Source of the DNA: an uncultured Lysobacterales bacterium
GTDB lineage: Bacteria > Pseudomonadota > Gammaproteobacteria > Xanthomonadales > SZUA-36
Assembly (NCBI GenBank): GCA_937995275.1
Contig: CALKKN010000112.1
Location: 1-11,663, forward strand
Length of the DNA stretch: 11,663 bases
Reading direction: 5' to 3'
Below, in pieces: positions 6,258 through 11,663 of this stretch. The position numbers and the translations under genes are program-made. Numbering within the stretch: position 1 is the stretch's first letter; each line of letters starts with the position of its first letter. Under the pieces are notes generated by a model. The model did no database searches. It saw only the letters and a program-made list of their open reading frames with translations, and was not told where the DNA came from.

Positions 6258-6764
6258 ATGAAACCGATAACCATCACCGTCAATGACCTGATGCAAAGTG
6301 GCTACAGCTACCAGCTCACCGAGCCCGAGGGCGAATATTTCCACCCGGAATTCAAGCCCGATCTGACGCCGGCGGAGATGCTGGAGATGGGCGTGTTCGG
6401 CGGCAAATACATGACCGACTGCCGGGACGAGTTTCCGGCTGCCTGGTTCGAGCGCGCCAAGCTGAGCCCCGGGCGCCGCGATCCGAAACTCAACTTTTTC
6501 GGCGTCGATGCCTCAAAGCCGCTGCTCTACTGGGTCGAGAAAGGCTGGATCTGGCCCGACGACCCGCGCGGCTGGTTCCAGTGGTACTGCCGGTACTACC
6601 GGGGCCGGCGCTGCGAAGACGACGAGCGGCAGGTGGCCCGCTGGAAAGCCATGACGCGCCACATTGCGCAAATCCGCAAAAATTGCGTCAGGGGCGACCT
6701 GCTGTGCCGGCCGCGCCAGCGCCAGGCATTGCTGCACTGGGCCTACGATTCGCGGCTTTTCTGA
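6258..6764 (+). CDS. Conserved hypothetical protein, tryptophan- and arginine-rich
   Basis: A 168-residue soluble protein with no signal peptide or membrane span. I recognise the pattern as a conserved but unnamed family: GVFGGKYMTDCRDEFPAAWF (44-63), then YWVEKGWIWPDDPRGWFQWY (92-111), RYYRGRRCEDDERQVARW (113-130) and CRPRQRQALLHWAYDSRLF at the C-terminus. The density of Trp, Tyr, Arg and Cys suggests nucleic acid, nucleotide or cofactor binding, but no catalytic motif is evident and no function is claimed. The ATG has no clear Shine-Dalgarno, and the REP-like palindrome lies just upstream. It follows the lipid operon on the same strand after 43 nt and may be its last gene. It converges with the YqjG gene, leaving 24 nt between stops. 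Confidence 0.83.
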   Translation: MKPITITVNDLMQSGYSYQLTEPEGEYFHPEFKPDLTPAEMLEMGVFGGKYMTDCRDEFPAAWFERAKLSPGRRDPKLNFFGVDASKPLLYWVEKGWIWPDDPRGWFQWYCRYYRGRRCEDDERQVARWKAMTRHIAQIRKNCVRGDLLCRPRQRQALLHWAYDSRLF

Positions 6765-6788
6765 CCGTCGGCCCTGCCCTTCCTGCGG

Positions 6789-7766
6789 CTACAGGGCGTC
6801 CCGCCCGTGCGGCTCCCACAGGTCCAGGCGGGGGCCCACCGGCACCACGCCGGTCGGGTTGATCATGTCGTGGCTGCCGTAATAGTGGTGCTTGATGTGA
6901 TACATGTTGATCGTCTCCGCCACGCCCTCGTGCTGATACAGATCGCGGGTGTAGGCCCACAGGTTGGGGTAGTCAGCCAGCCGCCGGATGTTGCACTTGA
7001 AATGGCCGACGTAAACCGGGTCGAATCGGACCAGGGTCGTGAACAGGCGCCAATCGGCCTCGGTCAGGCGGTCGCCGAACAGGTAACGCCGGTTCGCCAG
7101 CCGGTGCTCCAGCCAGTCCAGGGTCTCGAAAAGGGGTTCCACCGCCTCCTCGTAGGCCTCCTGTGAGGTCGCGAAGCCGGCCTTGTAGACGCCGTTGTTG
7201 ACGCAGTCGTAGATGCGGGTGTTGATCTCGTCGATCTGGTGGCGCAGGTCCTCGGGGTAGTAATCGCCCGGATGGGCGCCGATGCCGTCGAAGGCGCTGT
7301 TGAACATGCGGATGATCTCCGATGATTCATTGGAGACGATCGTCTGCTCCTGCCTGTCCCACAGCACCGGCACCGTGACCCGGCCGGAGTAATCGGGGTC
7401 GGCCGCGGTGTAGATCTCGTACAGGTAGCGGGCGTCGAAGAATGGGTCGGGAATGACGCCGTCGTCTTCGGCGAAGGTCCAGCCGTGATCTGCCATGTAC
7501 CAGTGCACCACCGACAGGCCGATCATTTCCTCGAGGCCCTTGAGGTGCCGGAAGATCAGCGTGCGGTTGGCCCAGGGGCAGGCCAGCGAGACGTACAGGT
7601 GGTAGCGGCCGGGTTCCGCCTCGAAGCCGCCGCGGCCGCTAGGGCCGGGACGGCCGTCGGCGGTCACCCAGTTACGGAACTGGGCCGCGCTGCGTATGAA
7701 GTGACCTTCGTGCGCCTTGGTGTCGTACCACTGGTCTTGCCACTCTCCGTGTACCAGAAGTCCCAT
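6789..7766 (-). CDS. yqjG: Glutathionyl-hydroquinone reductase (Xi-class GST)
   Basis: A 325-residue cytoplasmic enzyme of the YqjG/PcpF/ECM4 family, which reduces glutathionyl-hydroquinones to hydroquinones using glutathione. The N-terminal thioredoxin-like domain contains SLACPWANR with catalytic Cys63, matching the numbering in E. coli YqjG. The C-terminal helical domain begins near residue 160 and includes RLTEADWRLFTTLVRFDPVYV (about 233-253) and FKCNIRRL, typical of this class. Length matches the family. AAGGAGA lies about 10 nt before the ATG at 7766. It is the last gene of the leftward doxX-pirin-yqjG operon, 45 nt after the pirin stop. The association with DoxX, pirin and LysR points to quinone or catechol stress. 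Confidence 0.95.
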   Translation of the reverse strand: MGLLVHGEWQDQWYDTKAHEGHFIRSAAQFRNWVTADGRPGPSGRGGFEAEPGRYHLYVSLACPWANRTLIFRHLKGLEEMIGLSVVHWYMADHGWTFAEDDGVIPDPFFDARYLYEIYTAADPDYSGRVTVPVLWDRQEQTIVSNESSEIIRMFNSAFDGIGAHPGDYYPEDLRHQIDEINTRIYDCVNNGVYKAGFATSQEAYEEAVEPLFETLDWLEHRLANRRYLFGDRLTEADWRLFTTLVRFDPVYVGHFKCNIRRLADYPNLWAYTRDLYQHEGVAETINMYHIKHHYYGSHDMINPTGVVPVGPRLDLWEPHGRDAL

Positions 7767-7811
7767 GATGAATGTCTCCTTTGTTCTCGGTCGGGCCGCG
7801 GGCGGCGGCGT

Positions 7812-8651
7812 TCAGAAGCGGTTGTGTTGGTAGTCGTCGAAGGCCTGCAGGACTTCCTCCCTCGTGTTCATCACGAAGGGGCCGCCGCGGGCCACCGGTT
7901 CGCGCAGGGGCTGCGCGGACACCAGCAGGAAGCGCGCGCCGCCAACGCTGCCCACGCGCACGGTGTCGCCGGCGCCCAGGATGCCGAGCATGCGGTGCTG
8001 CAGCGGCTCGCGACCGTCGCCGACGGCCAGTTCGCCTTCGATGACGAACAGGAAGGCGTTGTCGTCCGTGCCAACCTGCTGCTCGAATTCGGCGCCGGCG
8101 GGCAGTTCGACGTCCAGGTAGGTGGGTTTGACCCAGTCGTTCCGGACCACGCCGCGCGTCCCCTCGCTGGTGGCGCCGGCGATGACGCGTACCCGCGTGC
8201 CGTCTTCACGCTCTTCCAGGGGCACTCCGGACGGCGGGTACTCCTGGTAGCCCGGCGCGGTCATCTTGGCGCGTGCCGGCAGGTTGACCCACAGCTGGAA
8301 GCCGCGCAGCAGACCGTCCTCCTGCTCCGGCATCTCGGAGTGGACGATGCCGCGCCCGGCGGTCATCCACTGCACGCCGCCGGGCTCGATCACGCCCTCG
8401 TTGCCCGCGTTGTCCTTGTGCCGCATGCGGCCGGCCAGCAGGTAGGTTACGGTCTCGAAGCCGCGGTGCGGGTGGCTCGGAAAGCCGCCGATGTAATCCT
8501 GCGGCCGATCCGATTCGAAGCAGTCCAGCAGCAGGAACGGGTCCAGCAGGTTCAGCTCCGGCGTGCCGATGATGCGCGTCATCCGCACGCCGGCCCCGTC
8601 CGAGGCCGGCATGCCGGGCGTGGTCGCGGCGATTTCCCGGACTTCAGGCAT
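7812..8651 (-). CDS. Pirin family protein
   Basis: A bicupin pirin of 279 residues. The N-terminal cupin carries the metal site: His60 and His62 in FPSHPHRGFET, then His104 and Glu106 in GRGIVHSEMPEQ. The GFQLWVNLP segment follows, and the C-terminal cupin includes LFVIEGELAVGD. Some bacterial pirins, such as E. coli YhiW-class and YhhW proteins, show quercetinase activity, while others act as redox-sensing partners, so the exact substrate is open. I place the start at 8651 (MPEVREI) because this matches the usual pirin N-terminus. An in-frame ATG at 8714 would add 21 proline-rich residues and enlarge the overlap with doxX. With the chosen start the gene overlaps doxX by 8 nt and has no strong ribosome site, so coupling to doxX translation is likely. 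Confidence 0.92.
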   Translation of the reverse strand: MPEVREIAATTPGMPASDGAGVRMTRIIGTPELNLLDPFLLLDCFESDRPQDYIGGFPSHPHRGFETVTYLLAGRMRHKDNAGNEGVIEPGGVQWMTAGRGIVHSEMPEQEDGLLRGFQLWVNLPARAKMTAPGYQEYPPSGVPLEEREDGTRVRVIAGATSEGTRGVVRNDWVKPTYLDVELPAGAEFEQQVGTDDNAFLFVIEGELAVGDGREPLQHRMLGILGAGDTVRVGSVGGARFLLVSAQPLREPVARGGPFVMNTREEVLQAFDDYQHNRF

Positions 8652-9057
8652 GGGACGCCGCCACGGTGGGCCGGCGGGCCTGCCGATTGTCGATGGAGTA
8701 AGGGCCGGCGCCATGGGAAACCACCAGCAGCAGTCCGCCCGCGATCGACAGGTTCTTCATGAAGAACAGCATTTGCGTCGGATCGCCCAGGTTCGAATGA
8801 AAGATCAGTGTCGCCAGGATCGTAAAGCCGGCCATCAGGAATGCCGTGATGCGGGTGTGCCAGCCCAGCATGAGTAGTATGCCGCCCGCCACTTCGAGCA
8901 GGATCACCAGCGGCAACAGCGCGCCGGGAAGGCCCATGGATTCCATGAAGCCCTGCGTGCCGGAATAGCCGGAAATCTTGTTGAGGCCCGCGAGCAGGAA
9001 CATCAGGGCCAGCAGCACACGGCCAACGGGAGCAGCGAGTTCTTGAAAAGTTTTCAT
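8644..9057 (-). CDS. DoxX family membrane protein
   Basis: A 137-residue DoxX-family protein with four predicted membrane helices at about 12-28, 45-64, 69-87 and 101-115. Family features include VGRVLLALMFLLAGLNKISGY (11-31) and LLEVAGGILLMLGWHTR (53-69). DoxX-like proteins are often encoded beside redox and electrophile-stress genes and may interact with quinones or partner oxidoreductases; E. coli yqjF is a member next to yqjG. The ATG at 9057 has GGAG 6 nt upstream (9067-9064). A much longer upstream extension of the frame crosses the promoter and the LysR gene and is rejected. It is the first gene of the leftward operon, divergent from the LysR regulator. Confidence 0.93.
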   Translation of the reverse strand: MKTFQELAAPVGRVLLALMFLLAGLNKISGYSGTQGFMESMGLPGALLPLVILLEVAGGILLMLGWHTRITAFLMAGFTILATLIFHSNLGDPTQMLFFMKNLSIAGGLLLVVSHGAGPYSIDNRQARRPTVAASHA

Positions 9058-9125
9058 GTCGTTCTCCAGAGTATGTGAATGGACGAGTGAAAGGCTAACT
9101 GTTGCTCGTAAAGAAAAAAACAGGG

Positions 9126-9158
9126 TTATTTGCAAATAATAGTTCTGTAAAATAGAAC
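9126..9158. promoter_or_regulatory. Two palindromes in the doxX/LysR intergenic region
   Basis: TTATTTGCAAATAA (9126-9139) is a perfect 14-bp palindrome. GTTCT (9142-9146) and AGAAC (9154-9158) are perfect 5-bp inverted arms around GTAAAAT. The inner TCTGTAAAATAGA has the T-N11-A form of LysR-family binding sites. TAAAAT (9148-9153) also resembles a -10 that would place the LysR transcript start at about its ATG. The arrangement fits an autoregulated LysR gene controlling the divergent doxX operon; binding is inferred, not shown. Confidence 0.55.
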
Positions 9159-9159
9159 A

Positions 9160-10062
9160 ATGGATGTCTACGAGGAGATGCGGAACTTTGTGCGGGTGGT
9201 CGAGGCGGGCAGCATCAGCCGGGCCGCCGAACAACTCGGCCTGGCCAAGTCGGGCGTCAGCCGGCGCCTGGCGGACCTGGAGAGCCGCCTCGGCGTGCTG
9301 TTGCTCACCCGCACGACGCGCCGCTCCAGCCTGACCGATGCCGGCAGAATGTACTACGAGGGGGCGGTCAGGCTGCTGTCCAACGTGGCGGAGCTCGACA
9401 TGCTGGTGGCCGACAGCGAAGCCTCGCTGGAGGGCCGGCTGCGGCTCGCGGCGCCGCTGTCCTTCGGCCTGGCGCACCTGGCGCCCGCCATCGAGGCCTT
9501 CATGCAGACCCACCCGGGCGTCCTGATCGACATCGACTTCTCCGATCGCCAGATAGACTTGGTGGCGCAGGGCGTCGATCTGGCGATCCGGATCGCCGAA
9601 CTGCGGGATTCCAGCCTCAAGGCGCGGCGCATCTGCCCGATCCGGCTGATGCTGTGCGCCAGCCCCGTTTACCTCGAACGGCACGGCACGCCCCGGCGCC
9701 CCGAGGAGTTACTGCAGCATCGTCTGCTGCATTACGACATCGGCGGTGGCCCGGTGCTGAGGTTGTCGGACGGGCGCGGCGGCGAGCAACCGTTGCAGCT
9801 GGAGCCGCGCCTGGTGGCCAACAACGGCGATTTTCTGCGTGACATGGCTGTCGCCGGGCACGGTATCGTCATGTCGCCGACCTTTATCGCCTGGCAGTCG
9901 GTCGCCGTCGGCGACCTGGTGCCGCTGTTGCGGGATTACTGGCCGCCGCCGCTGAACGCCTACGCGGTGTACCCGCAGACCCGTTACCTGTCGCGCCGGG
10001 CCCGCGCCTTCATCGACTTCCTGGCCGACCGGTTCGGCGCCAATCCGTATTGGGACCAGTAA
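9160..10062 (+). CDS. LysR-family transcriptional regulator
   Basis: A 300-residue LysR regulator. The N-terminal winged helix-turn-helix covers about 1-60: FVRVVEAGSISRAAEQLGLA, SGVSRRLADLESRLGVLLL and RTTRRSSLTDAG. A linker helix follows, then a periplasmic-binding-like effector domain from about residue 92 (GRLRLAAPLSFG) to the end. It sits divergent to doxX-pirin-yqjG and most likely controls that operon and itself, probably in response to a quinone-like or aromatic ligand by analogy with E. coli YhaJ. Sequence similarity to YhaJ itself looks low, so orthology is not claimed. No Shine-Dalgarno precedes the ATG, only AT-rich operator sequence, so the mRNA may be leaderless. The start fits the typical MDxYEEMRxFVRVVE N-terminus. 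Confidence 0.95.
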   Translation: MDVYEEMRNFVRVVEAGSISRAAEQLGLAKSGVSRRLADLESRLGVLLLTRTTRRSSLTDAGRMYYEGAVRLLSNVAELDMLVADSEASLEGRLRLAAPLSFGLAHLAPAIEAFMQTHPGVLIDIDFSDRQIDLVAQGVDLAIRIAELRDSSLKARRICPIRLMLCASPVYLERHGTPRRPEELLQHRLLHYDIGGGPVLRLSDGRGGEQPLQLEPRLVANNGDFLRDMAVAGHGIVMSPTFIAWQSVAVGDLVPLLRDYWPPPLNAYAVYPQTRYLSRRARAFIDFLADRFGANPYWDQ

Positions 10063-10097
10063 CGAGCGTTTCGCCCGATTTCGAGCGCGCGGTGCCC

Positions 10098-10103
10098 TAT
10101 AAT
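10098..10103 (+). promoter_or_regulatory. Likely -10 element for the secreted protein and symporter
   Basis: A perfect TATAAT lies 44 nt before the GTG at 10142, in the 79-nt gap after the LysR gene. No good TTGACA-like -35 is visible at 16-18 nt spacing, so activity may be moderate or activator-dependent. Confidence 0.5.
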
Positions 10104-10141
10104 CGGGGACCACGAAACCTTACGAATGGAGCGTGACAACC

Positions 10142-10537
10142 GTGCAACTTCGTTTTTTGATACCCGCTGGCCTGGCGGTCTGCGCGCTGGCGAGTCCCAT
10201 TCAGGCGGGTGAGCTCGTCCGCCAGTTCTCCGGAGACCGCAGCACGCAGACCGCGGAATTCGAGGTGGCCGCGCCGTGGCTGCTCGACTGGCGCGTCAAC
10301 AGCGATTTTCCGAGTTCGATGGGTATCTCGGTGACGCTCGTGAACGCCAACGGCGCCTACGAAGGCCTGGTGCTCAAGACCAAGGCGCCGGGCAACGGCG
10401 TGCGGCTGATACAGCAAGGCGGCCGCTACTCGTTCAAGGTCGATGCCACGGTGGCCAACTGGAGCCTGAAAGTCGAGCAGCTGACACGGGAGGAGGCGGA
10501 GCTCTACACCCCCAAGACCAGCGGGCTGCCGGACTGA
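10142..10537 (+). CDS. Small secreted protein of unknown function
   Basis: A 131-residue protein with a clear Sec signal peptide. After the start come QLR, then a hydrophobic core FLIPAGLAVCALA, and a predicted cut after Ala22 (IQA|GE). The mature part is about 109 residues, mostly alternating hydrophobic and polar residues suggesting a beta-sandwich (FEVAAPWLLDWRVNSDF, ISVTLVNANG, YSFKVDATVANWSLKVEQL), and has no cysteine. I do not recognise the family. I prefer the GTG at 10142 because GGAG (10128-10131) lies 10 nt upstream. An in-frame GTG at 10133 would have almost no spacing and adds only three residues. It probably shares a transcript with the symporter 7 nt downstream. Confidence 0.75.
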   Translation: MQLRFLIPAGLAVCALASPIQAGELVRQFSGDRSTQTAEFEVAAPWLLDWRVNSDFPSSMGISVTLVNANGAYEGLVLKTKAPGNGVRLIQQGGRYSFKVDATVANWSLKVEQLTREEAELYTPKTSGLPD

Positions 10538-10544
10538 CCTCGCG

Positions 10545-11663
10545 ATGCTGAATCTCTACGCCGTCGGCATGGCGGTCAGCATCCTCGTCTACCTGGTGGT
10601 CGGCAACTACGCCGGCCGCCGGGTCAGGAAGCTCGAGGACTACTTCGTCGCCGGGCGCCAGGCGCCGACGTTGCTGATCGTCGGCACCCTGGTGGCCAGC
10701 CTGATGAGCACCAATGCCTTCATGGGCGAATCCGGGCTGAGCTACTCGGGCTTCCCGGCGGTCATCATCACGCTGACCGCCATCAATTGCATCGGCTATG
10801 TGGCCGGGGGCCTGTTCTTCGGCCGTTTCCTGCGCCGCAGCCGGGCGTTGACCCTGGCCGAGTTTTTCGGCCGGCGCTTTGACAGCCGCCGCGTGCAGCA
10901 GGTGGCCGGCATAACCATCGTGCTGGGTTGCACGGCCTACCTGGTGATGGTCACGCAGGGCACGGCCACCATCGTCCACGAGGTGACCGGCGTGTCGTAT
11001 CGCGCGACGCTGATCCTGGCCTGGCTGGGCTACACGGTGTTCACGCTGTACTCGGGTTCGCGCGGCGTGGTGCTGACCGACACGATGATGTTCCTGCTGT
11101 TCGGCGCGGTGGCCTTTGTCAGCCTCGGCTTCATCGTGCAGGCGAACGGCGGCTGGTTCGCGACCGTCGAGGGGCTGGCCGTGTTCGCCGACAAGCCGGG
11201 GATCATCTCCTGGCACGGTGCGGTCGGTCCGGAAGGCGTCTGGCAAACACCGGCGGAGACGTTGGTGTATGCGATTATCCTGGGCCTGGCCTGGGGCATC
11301 GTGGTGGCGGTCAGCCCGTGGCAGGCCAGCCGCTACCTGATGGCGCGCGACGAGCACACGGTGATTCGCTCGGCCACCATCACGGCGGGCGTGGTGATGC
11401 TGCTGTACCTGGTGCTGATGTTCGCCGCCGCCTCGGTCAACCTTTCGCGGCCCGACATCGAGCCGGCCCAGGAGGTCATGGTCTGGGCCGCGATGAACCT
11501 GCTGCCGACCCTGGCCGGCGTGCTGCTGATGTCGGGCATCCTGGCCGCCGGACTGTCGTCGGCCTCGACCTTCCTGTCACTGGTCGGCTTCAGCGTCAGC
11601 AATGACATTCGGCCACGCCCGTCGCAGGACGATGCGGCCCCGGTCGGGCCGGCGGAGGAAGCG
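10545..11663 (+). CDS. Sodium:solute symporter (SSS/SLC5 family), 3' end missing
   Basis: The first 373 residues are present and the frame is open at the window end. It is an inner-membrane secondary transporter driven by Na+ or H+. EDYFVAGRQAP (31-41) after the first helix and LVASLMSTNAFMGESGLSYSGF (49-70) around the second are family hallmarks. SGSRGVVLTDTMMF (170-183) is the SSS signature region with Asp179, and AAGLSSASTFLS (334-345) carries the Ser/Thr pair of helix 8 that forms the Na2 sodium site in vSGLT and PutP. About nine hydrophobic spans are visible. The residues after 355 are a charged loop. The substrate cannot be told from this part. The ATG has no obvious ribosome site and follows the upstream stop by 7 nt, which suggests coupling. 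Confidence 0.93.
   Translation, partial: MLNLYAVGMAVSILVYLVVGNYAGRRVRKLEDYFVAGRQAPTLLIVGTLVASLMSTNAFMGESGLSYSGFPAVIITLTAINCIGYVAGGLFFGRFLRRSRALTLAEFFGRRFDSRRVQQVAGITIVLGCTAYLVMVTQGTATIVHEVTGVSYRATLILAWLGYTVFTLYSGSRGVVLTDTMMFLLFGAVAFVSLGFIVQANGGWFATVEGLAVFADKPGIISWHGAVGPEGVWQTPAETLVYAIILGLAWGIVVAVSPWQASRYLMARDEHTVIRSATITAGVVMLLYLVLMFAAASVNLSRPDIEPAQEVMVWAAMNLLPTLAGVLLMSGILAAGLSSASTFLSLVGFSVSNDIRPRPSQDDAAPVGPAEEA

Noticed and set aside
6771..6797. GCCCTG / CAGGGC pair between convergent genes as a possible terminator, and a decayed second REP copy around 6782-6795
   Set aside because: Six-bp stem with a 15-nt loop and no T-tract on either strand; the resemblance to the REP arm is only partial and could be chance.
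7485..8762. Plus-strand open frame opposite pirin and YqjG
   Set aside because: Spans two convincing minus-strand genes and their spacer; no domain and no ribosome site logic.
9058..9684. Upstream extension of the DoxX frame
   Set aside because: It would cross the divergent promoter region and run antisense to LysR; the ATG at 9057 has a good Shine-Dalgarno and a family-typical N-terminus.
1..11663. CRISPR array, prophage, integrase, IS element or tRNA
   Set aside because: No regularly spaced repeats, phage or transposase proteins, att-like duplications or tRNA folds were seen.

Overview
This window looks like chromosomal DNA from a GC-rich Gram-negative bacterium, most likely a gammaproteobacterium. 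The reasons are dense coding in high-GC codons, an outer-membrane-type lipoprotein lipocalin, a REP-like palindrome of the GTAGGAGCGG...CCGCTCCTAC type common in gammaproteobacterial genomes, and a DoxX/pirin/YqjG/LysR gene set resembling one in E. coli. No species is claimed. No rRNA, tRNA, CRISPR array, insertion sequence or phage gene was seen, and no gene-free stretch exceeds 300 bases.

Left region (1-6764). The 5' end of a MerR-family regulator of the LitR/CarH/MlrA type runs leftward off the window (1-262). It is divergent from a compact operon of six to seven genes (505-6214, probably to 6764). These are a short CFA/coclaurine-N-methyltransferase-like methyltransferase, a DUF1295 membrane reductase-like protein, a Blc-type lipoprotein lipocalin, an FAD-dependent amine-oxidase-fold protein, a DUF1365 protein and a full-length cyclopropane-synthase-like methyltransferase. 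A conserved hypothetical follows. Neighbours overlap or nearly touch (overlaps of 8, 1, 32 and 4 nt, one 4-nt gap), so co-translation is likely. The 243-bp divergent spacer is AT-rich. It holds a good sigma70 promoter for the regulator, an array of TGTACAAGA/TGCAA-type repeats, an inverted repeat across the regulator's -10/start region, and a nested hairpin in the probable operon leader. The likely theme is regulated modification of unsaturated phospholipid acyl chains, possibly in response to light or singlet oxygen. The two methyltransferases differ at the residues that hold bicarbonate in E. coli Cfa, so they probably do not do the same chemistry.

Middle region (6789-10062). A leftward operon doxX-pirin-yqjG faces a divergent LysR regulator across a 102-bp AT-rich spacer with two clean palindromes. 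The set (DoxX, pirin, glutathionyl-hydroquinone reductase, LysR) matches the protein families of the E. coli yqjF-yqjG-yhaJ-yhaK neighbourhood and suggests defence against quinones or other electrophilic aromatics.

Right region (10098-11663). A TATAAT promoter precedes a small secreted protein of unknown function, followed after 7 nt by a sodium:solute symporter that is cut off by the window end.
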